In this document: piece by piece, positions 52,320 to 61,606 of the stretch
Layout: the number at the start of each line of letters is the position of its first letter
Position numbering within the stretch: position 1 is the stretch's first letter
Assembly: GCA_964545205.1 (NCBI GenBank)
Contig: CAZJFH010000001.1
Location: 1-64,000, forward strand
Direction: 5' to 3'
Length of the DNA stretch: 64,000 nt
DNA from: CAZJFH01 sp964545205
Lineage (GTDB): Bacteria; Pseudomonadota; Alphaproteobacteria; Rhodospirillales; Magnetospirillaceae
Program-made: the position numbers and the translations under genes
The notes under the pieces: generated by a model
What the model saw: the letters and a program-made list of their open reading frames with translations, nothing else
The model's database searches: none
What the model was told of the DNA's origin: nothing

Positions 52320-53387
52320 CTACGCCGCCATCGGCACGATAATGCAGAAGGCGGAGCCCTTGCCCCTCACGGAGCGCACAAGAATTCGGTGACCGAGAAC
52401 GCTGGTCAGCCGCCGCACAATAGACAACCCTAGACCCAGACCCAGGCTACTGTCCCGAGAATCGTTGTCGATTTGGTAAAATTCCTCAAAAATCATACTA
52501 ATCTTCTCGGCATCTATGCCTATCCCGCTGTCGTGGATTTCGATCAGGCATTCGTGGCCACTTCGGCGGGCCCCCACCAGCACTTTGCCGCTGTCGGTAT
52601 AGCGGATGGCATTGGCGATCAGGTTCCGGATCATTGTTGTGAGCAGCGCGGGATCGCTCTCGACGGTCAGCGAAGTTGCGACCGATTTCAGCACCAGCCC
52701 CTTGGCTTCGGCGAGTGGTGCCATCTCCGTGACGATCCCTTCGAGCAGCGGCATCAGTCCAAACGCCTGCTTTTTGCTGCCCACCAACCCAAGATCGATC
52801 TTGGCCACGTTCAAAATTTCGCCGAGTAGCCCACCCATGTGGTCAATGGTTGTCAACATGTGATCGAGCGCAATTCGAGACTGCGGGCCGACGTTGGGGT
52901 CGGCGCGCACTACCGAGGCGAACAGAGATAGCGATTGAAGAGGTTGGCGTAGATCGTGGCTGACTGCGCTGATAAGGCGCGATCTCGACATCGCCGCCTG
53001 TTCTGCCGCCGTCCGAGCAGCCTGCAATTCGTCGCGGATTCGCCGCTGCGCGGAGACATCGCGCAGAGAAACCTCGATTGCCCACTGTCCATGCCAATGG
53101 ACTCTGGCGACAGCCACCGCCACCGTGATCTCGACGCCATCGCGTCGTTTCCAAATCTGTTCGACTATCCCATCCTCGTGACCGGACCGAAGGGTCCGCG
53201 CAATTCGCCGGTTCACCAGGGAGTGGAAATGCGGATGGATGAACTCCAGGGGAGAAAGTCCAATCAGGTCCTCGGGTTTGCCGACATTGAGGAGCCGCGC
53301 TGCCGCCCTGTTTGCATACACGATCTTGCCGCCGCAGTTCACCAGTATGGCGTCAGGGCTGAGTTCGAGCAGTTCGCTGTAAGGCAT
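52320..53387 (-). CDS. PAS-domain sensor histidine kinase (short paralogue)
   Basis: This 355-residue soluble kinase has one PAS domain (1-115; ELSPDAILVNCGGKIVYANR), HisKA with His144 (LISAVSHDLRQPLQSLSLFA) and HATPase_c (RNLIANAIRYTDSGKVLVGA; LGLGLGLSIVRRLTSVLG). It is a clear paralogue of the next gene (53567), differing mainly by lacking a second PAS domain. ATG 53387 aligns with the paralogue's start; a TTG upstream (53426) is less likely. No receiver gene is directly adjacent on this strand. Confidence 0.9.
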   Translation of the reverse strand: MPYSELLELSPDAILVNCGGKIVYANRAAARLLNVGKPEDLIGLSPLEFIHPHFHSLVNRRIARTLRSGHEDGIVEQIWKRRDGVEITVAVAVARVHWHGQWAIEVSLRDVSAQRRIRDELQAARTAAEQAAMSRSRLISAVSHDLRQPLQSLSLFASVVRADPNVGPQSRIALDHMLTTIDHMGGLLGEILNVAKIDLGLVGSKKQAFGLMPLLEGIVTEMAPLAEAKGLVLKSVATSLTVESDPALLTTMIRNLIANAIRYTDSGKVLVGARRSGHECLIEIHDSGIGIDAEKISMIFEEFYQIDNDSRDSSLGLGLGLSIVRRLTSVLGHRILVRSVRGKGSAFCIIVPMAA

Positions 53388-53566
53388 CCAACCACCGAGC
53401 TTCAGTTTAGCTGCCCGTCCGGACAAGAGGCTTCAACCTTCCGAAGGCGGTCTCTCATAGGGTAGGCAGCCCACAACCGTGAGCACACCATCTGCCTCTG
53501 CACACGATCCACTTTTCGAGGTTTAACGGCCGGAGTTCATGCGAGTTCCAACGGTCAGCCGACAGG

Positions 53567-55045
53567 CTATGCCCGCATGGTCGGTTCAACAGCGCGCATT
53601 TCGGAACTGTCGGCTGCGGACTGCGTAGTCGGCATGACGATGCAGAACGCGGAGCCTTTGCCCCTCACCGATTTCACGACCACCTTGTAGTCCAGGAGGC
53701 TGGTCAGCCGTTGCACAATGGACAGCCCCAGCCCAAGACCCTTGCTCCTGTCGCGTGACGGGTTATCGACCTGATAGAATTCCTCCCAGATCAGATGCAG
53801 TTTGTCGGCATCAATGCCCGCGCCCGTATCGTACACCGCGATGAGGCATTCGGTGCCTTGCCGGCGCACACCGATCAGCACCTTTCCACGATCCGTGTAG
53901 CGGATCGCATTGGCAACCAAATTGCGGACAATCGTCGTCAGCAGCGTCGGATCGCCCTCAACGACCACCGATGTCGGTACGAATTTCAGGCTCAGGTTCT
54001 TCGCATGGGCCTGCGGGGCCATTTCCTCCGCGAGGTCGGACAGCAGCGGCGCAAGTGGCACTGGCTTCTTCTCTCCTGGGACCAGCCCCGCCTCAATTTG
54101 GGCAAGGCTTAGGATCGAGCCCAGCAGGTCACCCATGCGGTAGACCGAGGCGCGAAGATGATCGAGGGCGACCCGCGATTGCGGGCTCAGATGCGGGTCG
54201 GCTCCAATCAACGATGCGAACAAGGTCAAGGACTGGAGTGGCTGACGCAGGTCGTGGCTGACGGCGCTTATCAGGCGCGACTTGGTTTCGGCGGCTTCCG
54301 CGAGGGCATCCTTCGCCTGAAGTAGCTCCGTCACATCGGTGTTGGTGCCGAACCAACCAGAGACCTCTCCCGCCTCGTCATGGACGGGCAGCGCCCGAGA
54401 AAGGAACCAGCGGTAGTTCCCATCCTTCCCCCGCAGCGGAAACGTGTCTTCCCACGGCTCGCCGGTTTCCCACGACCGCGACAGGCATGCCACCACGCGG
54501 TCCACGTGATCGGGGTGATGAACTTTTCTCCAGCCCCAGCCTTCCATCTGTTGAGGCGTGGTGCCCGTATAATCGTACCAACGGTCATTGTACCAGAAGA
54601 TGTGGCCATCCCTCCGAGCCATCCAGGCAAGCTGGGGGATAGCATTGGCCAGCTTCCGCAGGCTGCCATCACGCTCCTGCTCGATGACTTGCTGAAGCCG
54701 CATGTGCTCATCGACCTTCCGCAGACAAACCTCGACTGCGGGCTTTCCCTGCCATTCGACGCGCGCCCCGGCGACGGATGCGACGACCTCGCTGCCATCT
54801 CGGCGCACCCAAACCTGCTCCATTGGCGGGTTCTCTTCCCCGGTCGCCAGGGTGCGAGCAATCCGCTGTTTGACCTGCTCGTGATGGCTCGGATGGATGT
54901 AGGTCAGCGCACCTGTGCCGACGAGTTCATCGGGGTTTTCCGCAGCCAGCAACTTCGCTGCCGCCCGGTTCGCATACACGATCTCGCCCCCGCAGTTTAC
55001 GAGGATTGCATCGGGCGAAAGTTCGAGAAGTCCACGGTATGGCAT
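53567..55045 (-). CDS. Double-PAS sensor histidine kinase (long paralogue)
   Basis: The 492-residue kinase starts MPYRGLLELSPDAILVNCGG, nearly identical to the 52320 protein. It has a first PAS (1-115), a second PAS with a PAC-like end (about 130-242; WMARRDGHIFWYNDRWYDYT, GWFGTNTDVTELLQAKDALA), HisKA with His264 (LISAVSHDLRQPLQSLTLFA) and HATPase_c. Both copies transcribe leftward, 179 bases apart, consistent with tandem duplication followed by gain or loss of the central PAS. Confidence 0.92.
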   Translation of the reverse strand: MPYRGLLELSPDAILVNCGGEIVYANRAAAKLLAAENPDELVGTGALTYIHPSHHEQVKQRIARTLATGEENPPMEQVWVRRDGSEVVASVAGARVEWQGKPAVEVCLRKVDEHMRLQQVIEQERDGSLRKLANAIPQLAWMARRDGHIFWYNDRWYDYTGTTPQQMEGWGWRKVHHPDHVDRVVACLSRSWETGEPWEDTFPLRGKDGNYRWFLSRALPVHDEAGEVSGWFGTNTDVTELLQAKDALAEAAETKSRLISAVSHDLRQPLQSLTLFASLIGADPHLSPQSRVALDHLRASVYRMGDLLGSILSLAQIEAGLVPGEKKPVPLAPLLSDLAEEMAPQAHAKNLSLKFVPTSVVVEGDPTLLTTIVRNLVANAIRYTDRGKVLIGVRRQGTECLIAVYDTGAGIDADKLHLIWEEFYQVDNPSRDRSKGLGLGLSIVQRLTSLLDYKVVVKSVRGKGSAFCIVMPTTQSAADSSEMRAVEPTMRA

Positions 55046-55392
55046 GGCCGGCGATCATCCTTCGGTCTGCTCCCGTTTCGTCGCTCCCGCGTAAATTAGA
55101 ATGCCCTCAACCAACCTCAGGCGCAATCTGTTATGGCCGCTATCACCTTGCGGGTGGGCCAGCTATCCAAAGTGCGCAAACCATGTGGTTCCCGCACGGT
55201 CGGATTCGACCATCCCAGAGCCAGGATTCCTGCGGGCTTGGGCGAGGGTCCGGCAAGGGGGATTTGCGCACGGGTCTTCCCAATATCGGCGTTGAACGCA
55301 ACTGCTCTCGCTGCCTCTATCGCTTCCCGGTTGTTCCAGAACCGGAGTGGTGACAAACTGTCCTGAAATCGATCAACTTCGAGGCTTAGGCT
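55046..55392. other. Intergenic region with no confident gene
   Basis: About 350 bases separate the kinase from the exported-protein gene. Open frames on both strands cross it. The minus-strand one (SPLRFWNNREAIEAARAVAF and onwards) has plausible composition but no start signal, so I leave it uncalled. The kinase promoter should lie here. Confidence 0.4.
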
Positions 55393-55911
55393 TTGCGCAG
55401 CGCTCTGCTCACATTGCTCTCTGCGCTTTTGGCGGTCGCATGGGATTCTCGTGCTGTGGCGCAACAGCAGGTCGTGGACGAATTGATCGGATTTTCCGTC
55501 ATAATTCCGTTGGGTTGGAAAGAAATTCCAGAGCCAAGTGTTTCGCGCGCGTTTGCGTCCGCAAGCGGGGATCGGGTATGCACAATAAAACGGACTGAGG
55601 ACGATGATCTGGCCATTATTGGCATTGATGGATATATTAACGAATTCACTCCTGAAAAAATTGAATCACTTTTACGAATTGTATTAACTGATCCAGAGGT
55701 CCACCTATCTAGCCCAACTCAACTTGCGGGGCGGAAAGGTGTAATGTATCTTCACTCTGGCTGGATAGAGGGGGAGAAGATTGCTACGGCAACTTTCCAA
55801 ACCATATCTGGGCGAGTTTCGTACACACTTAACTGTTTTTGCGCCGCAGATGCGTTCAACGAACATTATCCGGAGTTTCTAGCTGTGGCGAGATCGCTTG
55901 ACCTGAAGTGA
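55393..55911 (+). CDS. Exported protein of unknown function
   Basis: The 172-residue product has a signal peptide (LLTLLSALLAVAWDSRAVAQ) and a periplasmic domain of about 150 residues whose start, VDELIGFSVIIPLGWKEI, resembles PsbP/DUF1795-like folds; this is a weak resemblance. The start codon is TTG (55393) with GAGG upstream. GC content is clearly lower than in the flanking kinases, which suggests separate acquisition. It overlaps the next gene (GTGA), so the two are coexpressed. Confidence 0.7.
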   Translation: MRSALLTLLSALLAVAWDSRAVAQQQVVDELIGFSVIIPLGWKEIPEPSVSRAFASASGDRVCTIKRTEDDDLAIIGIDGYINEFTPEKIESLLRIVLTDPEVHLSSPTQLAGRKGVMYLHSGWIEGEKIATATFQTISGRVSYTLNCFCAADAFNEHYPEFLAVARSLDLK

Positions 55912-56282
55912 AGCTGAGGTTGCGGATGAGGGGCCTTTCTGCGAGTTTAATGGTGTTTATGTCGGCGTCGCCATGCTTCGGTGCCAACATAGAGATGAAA
56001 TATTACCTGGACGGATACGCCAGCATTTACTCAAAAAATATTATAGAGGTTGAGATTTACAATGGAGAAAGTCGCAGCGTTGAGGGATTGACACTGCTGC
56101 TGTCTGAGGAGAAGGAAGGGGGCGGGACGGTATCTGCCCGAGAATACTCCTGCGTGTTCTGGAGGCCAGTTCAGCCAAACGCCTCAGGGAAATGCGAGGC
56201 CAAACTGTTCGGAACGCTTTCACGTGCATATAAATACGACGTAGAAATTTTGGAAGTAGACTACCGATGGTTGCCTTGGTGA
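55908..56282 (+). CDS. Exported protein of unknown function
   Basis: The 124-residue product has a signal peptide (LSASLMVFMSASPCFGA) and a mature part of about 98 residues with two Cys that could form a disulfide (EYSCVFW and GKCEAKLF). The start is GTG overlapping the previous stop. AT-rich codons (many AAA, ATA, TAT) contrast with the island's other genes. It was probably acquired together with its partner at 55393. Confidence 0.65.
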   Translation: MKLRLRMRGLSASLMVFMSASPCFGANIEMKYYLDGYASIYSKNIIEVEIYNGESRSVEGLTLLLSEEKEGGGTVSAREYSCVFWRPVQPNASGKCEAKLFGTLSRAYKYDVEILEVDYRWLPW

Positions 56283-56301
56283 TTTTTGCCTCATCCCGAA
56301 G

Positions 56302-56754
56302 GTGCGCGCGCCTGCGGCGGTATTGTCGGAAACCGGCGGCGGGTTCAAACCCATAACCGTTCCACCCTGGGGAACTGGCCTGTCACCAGATACAACGAGG
56401 AATGTGCAGCGGCTACCGGCCATTGTCGAAGTGACTGTCGAGACTCCCTGCTACTCATGCAACAGCCTCGCGCGTTACGTCTGCTTCCATAGTCCGGACA
56501 CGGCGATGCTGGAACGCCTTTCGAAACCAATCACCCACCGCGACATTCACGAGATCGTTTACGACCTTGAGCACCTGCACGAGCAGGTCCCGATTGGCAG
56601 ATGCCATTGCGGCGCGACCGGTCAAGAAACGACCAGTGCCGACCTCGCGCATCTCGCCAGCCGACACGATCTCGGCGAGGTGGCGGACGACCTTTCTTAC
56701 CGGTTCATCAGCCTGCGCCTGGACGGGCGCTTAATCTGGTCAGGGGGGCCATGA
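56302..56754 (+). CDS. Hypothetical protein with Cys pairs
   Basis: The 150-residue frame contains two Cys pairs that could bind a metal (ETPCYSCNSLARYVCFH and GRCHCGATG) and a helical C-terminal half (DLAHLASRHDLGEVADDLSY). The start is uncertain: GTG 56302 is the longest and lacks a clear ribosome site. The stop overlaps the next gene as ATGA, which supports the frame. No family is recognised. Confidence 0.5.
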   Translation: MRAPAAVLSETGGGFKPITVPPWGTGLSPDTTRNVQRLPAIVEVTVETPCYSCNSLARYVCFHSPDTAMLERLSKPITHRDIHEIVYDLEHLHEQVPIGRCHCGATGQETTSADLAHLASRHDLGEVADDLSYRFISLRLDGRLIWSGGP

Positions 56755-57155
56755 CGCATAACTGCGAAGGAGCGGGTACGCTCGGCTACATCCGGTCCAA
56801 GGCCAGCATGTTCGTGCGGATCGGACCGGATGCCTATCGCCGGCAGGACTTCTTCAGCCTGCCCGACATCACGTTGACATCGGCCGAGTTGGCCGGTGTG
56901 ATTGCGGGCATGCAGCAGATCGCCGAAGGACGAGGATGCTGTCCAGATCGGCCGATCACCGGCCTCGGCGTGTCCGTGCTGCACGCGCTGTTCAGAACGT
57001 TACACTTCTGCTTCGGCGAATCCACCTGCACCAAGCTGGAGCAGAAGGTCATCGCGGATCGCATCACCTGGAAGCACGTCGTCACCGGTGCGGAGATCGT
57101 CGTGCATGCGGTGATTTCTTATGACGACGATGAACTCCAGGCGTTGTCGTCGTGA
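56751..57155 (+). CDS. Hypothetical protein
   Basis: The 134-residue product begins MTHNCEGAGTLGYIRSKASM and has a mixed, globular composition with several Cys (GRGCCPDRP, FCFGESTC). The ATG lies within the ATGA overlap with the upstream gene and behind AGGGGGG, so the pair forms a two-gene unit. No known domain is recognised. Confidence 0.6.
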   Translation: MTHNCEGAGTLGYIRSKASMFVRIGPDAYRRQDFFSLPDITLTSAELAGVIAGMQQIAEGRGCCPDRPITGLGVSVLHALFRTLHFCFGESTCTKLEQKVIADRITWKHVVTGAEIVVHAVISYDDDELQALSS

Positions 57156-57186
57156 TCAAGGCCCCGTACCGGCAGGGATTACCAAC

Positions 57187-57411
57187 TCACCATGCATCTT
57201 CGAGGCGGCGACGGACCTCGCGGCTGGCACAGCCGGCGCGAACCACCCATAGGTTCGGCTTTCTGTCGTCGCAGGCGAGCAATACGACCTCGGGCGCGTT
57301 CTCGACGAGGTTTCGGAAGCGCGTCCATTCTGCTGGATCGAGCGCAATCTCTGCAACATAGGGGTGGGTTTCGGGTGCTTCGCTCGCACCGATCCTGTTA
57401 AATTTGTACAT
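57187..57411 (-). CDS. Small hypothetical protein
   Basis: The 74-residue protein (MYKFNRIGASEAPETHPYVA; core LDPAEWTRFRNLVENAPEVV, LLACDDRKPNLWVVRAG) has an excellent ribosome site (AGGAAGGAG). It is probably cytoplasmic. The family is unknown. It converges on the gene pair at 56302-57155, 31 bases from its end. Confidence 0.7.
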   Translation of the reverse strand: MYKFNRIGASEAPETHPYVAEIALDPAEWTRFRNLVENAPEVVLLACDDRKPNLWVVRAGCASREVRRRLEDAW

Positions 57412-57488
57412 ACCAAAATCTCCTTCCTGCGCGGGCAGCCCGGCACAAAGTATTTAGTCGATCACCGCCGGCCAGTGATCACGATGAG

Positions 57489-58883
57489 CTACCGCCCATC
57501 TACCTGCTTCCAAAATGACCACTTGCGCCGGTGCTGCTGCCGCAGGTCATCAAGGAACGCTTGATGGTCGCCATGACTTCCCCAATCCGGCACCTTAACC
57601 GCGAGCTTCTCGGCGGCTTTGAGATCGGAGACCGCGTAGTGGTATTGGGCTGACGCGCCGCGTTCCAGTACCGCCGTGACCAGTTTCCGATACAGGAGCG
57701 CCGCCGACAGGGGATGCTGGTTTGCCAACGTCACGGCGGCCGGGCGCAGGACGTAGTAGGCATTGCCGTCAAGCGCGTCCAAGCGAGCCAATACCAGTTC
57801 CGCCGAAGCATCTTGAGCATCAATCTCGGTCAGCAGCGACAACGCGCTGAGCGGATCGCCGTGGGCCATCGTGACCTTGATCGCCGCTTCTCGTGCGACC
57901 GCCACAGATTCGTCGGGTAGACGGGACAGGAAGTCCTTCAGGTGCCGTGCCGACATTGATCGCGTGAACTGATCCCAGCGCACCGCTTGGGCTTCTTCGT
58001 GGCGTCCCAAGCCGTCGAGCGCCTGGATCGTCAGGCGGATGCGGTCGTAGTCGGTTGCGAAGTTCGGCTCGGCGCGGCGCAGCCAATCGAGAGCCTCTTC
58101 ATGTCGGTCGGCGGCAATGAGCCGTTTGGCGATCTCGACGGCATGCGCCTGCACCAGATCGTCCGAATTAACGACATCGATAAACTGGTCGGGGTCGCGG
58201 CGGAGATCGGCGATCTCCATCAGCCCGCGCCGAAGCTGACCCTTGCGATATCCGACCTCCTGGTCGCGAGCATTCGATGTTCTCGGCAGCTTCCCGATGG
58301 CGTTCTGGAGCATGGTCTCCAGTGCCGCCAACCCTGGCTCGCCGAGCGCATCTCCGAATGCCTCGATCACGTGATCCAGGACACCATAGTCATTTCCCGT
58401 ATGCGCGTCGAAGACGACCCCGGCGACCAAAGCGGGCTCACGGTCCGCCATTGCCGCCCATGCCCGTCCCCAGTCGGCAACAGCATCGCGGAAAACGTCG
58501 GCGATCATGCCGTCCGAATCGTCGCTGCGCTCGATCAGCCCCACGTGCAGGTCGATGAACCGCTCCAGGAGGCTGGCAGCGGAATTCGGATCGCGCGGCA
58601 GCACGTCGGTAACGATAGCGCCCTTGATGGTGTCCAGTTCCTCGACTACCCCACGGCTGGCTCCGTAGCCGATGAAATCGTCGTCGGCGGCAATGCCGTC
58701 GATCTCCTTCGATAGCTGTTCCACGAGCCGGTCGGGTGCCCCTGTGGCGGCAAGCGCCAGGACGAGCTTCTGGGCGAGCTTGTCGTCGCGGTCCGCATGC
58801 TCGACCAGGATGTTGGCGAGCCGCTCGATGCCGAGCGCCATCAGCGCATCCTTAGTGATTTCGGGGATCGGTTCGTCGGCCAT
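57489..58883 (-). CDS. DUF6880-like helical repeat protein
   Basis: The 464-residue protein is almost wholly alpha-helical with TPR-like pairs in its second half (EEALDWLRRAEPNFATDYDR, HEEAQAVRWDQFTRSMSARH). The N-terminal pattern (LMALGIERLANILVEHADRD; GVVEELDTIKGAIV; LLERFIDLHVGLIERSDDSD) matches what I know of the DUF6880 family of alphaproteobacteria, whose function is not established. It is a lone gene; the family often occurs on accessory DNA. Confidence 0.7.
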   Translation of the reverse strand: MADEPIPEITKDALMALGIERLANILVEHADRDDKLAQKLVLALAATGAPDRLVEQLSKEIDGIAADDDFIGYGASRGVVEELDTIKGAIVTDVLPRDPNSAASLLERFIDLHVGLIERSDDSDGMIADVFRDAVADWGRAWAAMADREPALVAGVVFDAHTGNDYGVLDHVIEAFGDALGEPGLAALETMLQNAIGKLPRTSNARDQEVGYRKGQLRRGLMEIADLRRDPDQFIDVVNSDDLVQAHAVEIAKRLIAADRHEEALDWLRRAEPNFATDYDRIRLTIQALDGLGRHEEAQAVRWDQFTRSMSARHLKDFLSRLPDESVAVAREAAIKVTMAHGDPLSALSLLTEIDAQDASAELVLARLDALDGNAYYVLRPAAVTLANQHPLSAALLYRKLVTAVLERGASAQYHYAVSDLKAAEKLAVKVPDWGSHGDHQAFLDDLRQQHRRKWSFWKQVDGR

Positions 58884-58992
58884 CGTTCAACATCACGTCC
58901 AGATGCCAGATCGTGGCCGGCCGAAAACGAATTGGCAATCGGTCTGTGTCTGCTAGCCGCAGATAAATACGAGAATGCATTGGAGGTGCGGT

Positions 58993-59325
58993 ATGCAATT
59001 GGCAACACAGATTTTTGACGAGTTTCGCGGTCTCGGCATGGTCGATACACAAGCCGAGTTCAGCATGTTGTGGGGGAAAGGGCCAAGTTGGTACTCAAGC
59101 TCGCTCGCCAGACGGAGAGAGCCGAGCCTTGAAAGCTTGGTCGTCCTCTACGTCCGCCTTGGCGACATCATAGCGGAGACGCTAGATGAATCGCGTAATG
59201 CTGCCGATCCTGTTGATGCTGAATCCCTGCAAGCTGGCGCTAAAGTACTCGCAGATGTCAGAGTGAATCTATGGAGTCATGTCGAGCGCAAATCGCGGGG
59301 ATACGGCAAAACCGGCGACATATGA
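58993..59325 (+). CDS. DUF6626-like small protein
   Basis: The 110-residue protein has the pattern FDEFRGLGMVDTQAEFSMLW, WYSSSLARRREPSLESLVVL, similar to the DUF6626 family in which the middle resembles a DNA-binding helix-turn-helix. The start follows GGAGGTG. Function is unknown; a regulatory role is possible. It is 76 bases before the DUF6641-like gene and may share a transcript with it. Confidence 0.7.
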   Translation: MQLATQIFDEFRGLGMVDTQAEFSMLWGKGPSWYSSSLARRREPSLESLVVLYVRLGDIIAETLDESRNAADPVDAESLQAGAKVLADVRVNLWSHVERKSRGYGKTGDI

Positions 59326-59400
59326 ATGAAAACGAGACTCTGGCCACTTGCAGCTAAGCTCATACCACCATATTGTTATGGGGCTGGTACGGAGGATTAC

Positions 59401-59814
59401 ATGTTTAACCTCAAGCTTTCCGATGCGAAGCGCCCGCTCGTTTCCGAAACGCGTCGCAAGTCGCCCCGCGCCGTGGTCCTCGAAGGGCTTCAGCAGCAGA
59501 TCGAACTGCTCAAGAACCCGAGCCTCCAGGTCGAACGGCAGCGGTACATCAAGGGCGACGACGGCAGCCTCGACAAGACCACGGTGATGGCAAAGCCGCG
59601 TCCTTGGTGGTGGCGTGGTGATGACGGCGTGACCTATCTCCAGGTCCGGTACGGCAGCAGCCACATCGTCGAAATCGAGCCGGGAAAGCCCACGATCATC
59701 GTCGGCAAGGAAGGCGACCTGAAGAAGGTGCTGGACACCCTGATGGCCGCCGTCACGGACGGCAAGCTGGACGAGCAGATCAGCGCGGCGAAGGAGAAGG
59801 CGAAGCGGAAGTAG
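59401..59814 (+). CDS. DUF6641-like small protein
   Basis: The 137-residue protein fits the DUF6641 pattern: a basic N-terminus, a central KPRPWWWRGDDGVTYLQVRY motif, an IEPGKPTIIVGKEGDLKKVL stretch and a Lys-rich tail. The family is common on integrated elements and has no known function. ATG 59401 follows GGAGG. Upstream in-frame codons lack a ribosome site. Confidence 0.75.
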   Translation: MFNLKLSDAKRPLVSETRRKSPRAVVLEGLQQQIELLKNPSLQVERQRYIKGDDGSLDKTTVMAKPRPWWWRGDDGVTYLQVRYGSSHIVEIEPGKPTIIVGKEGDLKKVLDTLMAAVTDGKLDEQISAAKEKAKRK

Positions 59815-59876
59815 CCGGCGTGCTGGTGGTGCGGCGGAGTCGGCCGCATCATCGGCTACAGTTGGCAATCCCAATT

Positions 59877-60278
59877 CTATCGATCAGCGCCGACCAAATT
59901 CCAGGTGTCACCGGTTTTCGGGTCCACACGGGTGACGACGGACCCGATCTCGATCATCACATCCCGTGCGCGACCCCGCAGAGCGCCGCCGATAAACTCG
60001 ACCTCGGATTCGCGAACACGCTGCATGACCTCAGCGAAGTCACGTCCCTGGAGCATACAGGACCCGGTGAAGCGAACGACCGCCTCGTCAGCATTGTCGC
60101 GCAGTACCACGCCCGTGGCGTCGCCAAGTACGACGCCATCCACCATCACCAGAGTGGTGTCGGCCGGCTGGACAAAGCGTCGGGCCGGCTTGGATGCCCG
60201 GCAAATCACGGTGATAGGAACTATGAACCCCCACCGGCGTTCGTGGTTCACCTTGGGAAATGGAATTTTTGGCTGCAT
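59877..60278 (-). CDS. Hypothetical protein
   Basis: The 133-residue product has a beta-rich middle (TTLVMVDGVVLGDATGVVLR, AVVRFTGSCMLQGRDFAEVM) and no membrane segment or signal. The ATG at 60278 is chosen because GGAGGT lies just before it; the Met four codons earlier overlaps that site. No family is recognised. It converges on the DUF6641-like gene. Confidence 0.65.
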   Translation of the reverse strand: MQPKIPFPKVNHERRWGFIVPITVICRASKPARRFVQPADTTLVMVDGVVLGDATGVVLRDNADEAVVRFTGSCMLQGRDFAEVMQRVRESEVEFIGGALRGRARDVMIEIGSVVTRVDPKTGDTWNLVGADR

Positions 60279-60370
60279 ACCGACCTCCATTCATTCGTGA
60301 GATATTTATCTCGCGAACTCTGCTTGCGGCTGAGCGTACCCTTAGCGGAATTCCCGTCAAAACGAGAGAG

Positions 60371-61513
60371 CTAGGACAGCTTGAAGCGCTTCCGGATGGC
60401 GAAGACGCTGAATCCAACAAGAAGATCGGCGACAAGGCCATAAACAGTGAGGACGAACTGAGTGATTCCGTGATTGGGAACGACCGTTCTAATGCCAAAC
60501 ACGCCAAACGGGTTCGTCATAGCGTGCAAAGGCAGGAGAAAAGAGCGCCAAATAGGCGCAAGGCCATCATTTCCACTCAGGCCGGCCAGCCATCCCACCG
60601 CCTTAGATGGTTCCACTAGAATTCCGCCCCCGTCATACACCCAGACGAACATGAACATTATAGCGTATAGGGACACAGCGTAGATCAAAGAGCGTTCTGG
60701 TTTCTGCCCATAAGAAATTGTGTAATCCTGCATGTAATTGAAAAATTTGATCAGACCACGCTCGTGCTCGCGTTCAGCACAAACCTCAAGCGCTCTCATG
60801 GTTTGAGCGGCATGATGGTTCTGAAGCTGCTCAAGGTGAATACGACAGCTTCTAAAAGCTTGCGCATCACGAAACACTTCGGTCTGAGATTTCGATGTGG
60901 CGAACGTGGACCGGCTGAAAACAACATCTCCACTGAACGGATTAGACCCGGGAACCGGAAGAATTAAGCTTAAGACAACGCATCCCCTAAGCTCCACTCT
61001 CGAAACTCCGTTCAGGCTGAGCCGCCCGATACAGCAGCTATCAAGAAGCACATCCGCACCATTGTTTATCGTGAGATCGCCAAAAAAGCTTCCCGAGACC
61101 ATCGATTCTGACTGAAATGTCGCGCACTTAATTGCTACATTCCTGATAGCCCATCGGTTTGGGTTCGGGAATGACACGTTCGACAAGTCCCCACCATTCT
61201 CCCATCCCGCAAGCCCCATCCCCCTGAACGGCACTTCAGCATCCAAGCAGAACTTGTTCATAGCTGCCAGTTTGAAGACAATGCTGACAGGAGCCGCTTG
61301 CAACTTCAGCTTTTTGAAAAGGCCTGAAACCTGCTTGCTTTCCTGGTCGTGGATCACGGACTTGTTCACCTCAGCGGAGGGCGTCGGAGCCAGCACCCAC
61401 TGCTCGAACCACTTTCGCCGGGTCGGATTTTGGAAAACGTCCAGGTTGGAAAGGATTGGCGGGTACTGCTTGCCGGCAGACAGGTCCGCGTTTTCAGGAT
61501 CGATGTAGCTCAC
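60371..61513 (-). CDS. Membrane protein with a beta-helix-like N-terminal domain
   Basis: The 380-residue protein has a soluble N-terminal half with a repetitive, pentapeptide-like character (IRNVAIKCATFQSESMVSGS, FFGDLTINNGADVLLDSCCI) and three hydrophobic helices in the C-terminal third (SLIYAVSLYAIMFMFVWVYD; FLLPLHAMTNPFGVFG; VLTVYGLVADLLVGFSVFAI). The layout recalls pentapeptide/ion-channel-like proteins, but no selectivity filter is evident. Start GTG 61513 has GAGGGGGAC upstream. Lower GC than its neighbours suggests recent transfer. Function unknown. Confidence 0.7.
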   Translation of the reverse strand: MSYIDPENADLSAGKQYPPILSNLDVFQNPTRRKWFEQWVLAPTPSAEVNKSVIHDQESKQVSGLFKKLKLQAAPVSIVFKLAAMNKFCLDAEVPFRGMGLAGWENGGDLSNVSFPNPNRWAIRNVAIKCATFQSESMVSGSFFGDLTINNGADVLLDSCCIGRLSLNGVSRVELRGCVVLSLILPVPGSNPFSGDVVFSRSTFATSKSQTEVFRDAQAFRSCRIHLEQLQNHHAAQTMRALEVCAEREHERGLIKFFNYMQDYTISYGQKPERSLIYAVSLYAIMFMFVWVYDGGGILVEPSKAVGWLAGLSGNDGLAPIWRSFLLPLHAMTNPFGVFGIRTVVPNHGITQFVLTVYGLVADLLVGFSVFAIRKRFKLS

Positions 61514-61606
61514 GGCGTCCCCCTCAGGCGGACGAGCGTAGCACAATTCCTGCGGGAAGCGGCTTCCGAATAGACGAACCCGCCGCGAGTGCGTGTAGCA
61601 GGAGAG

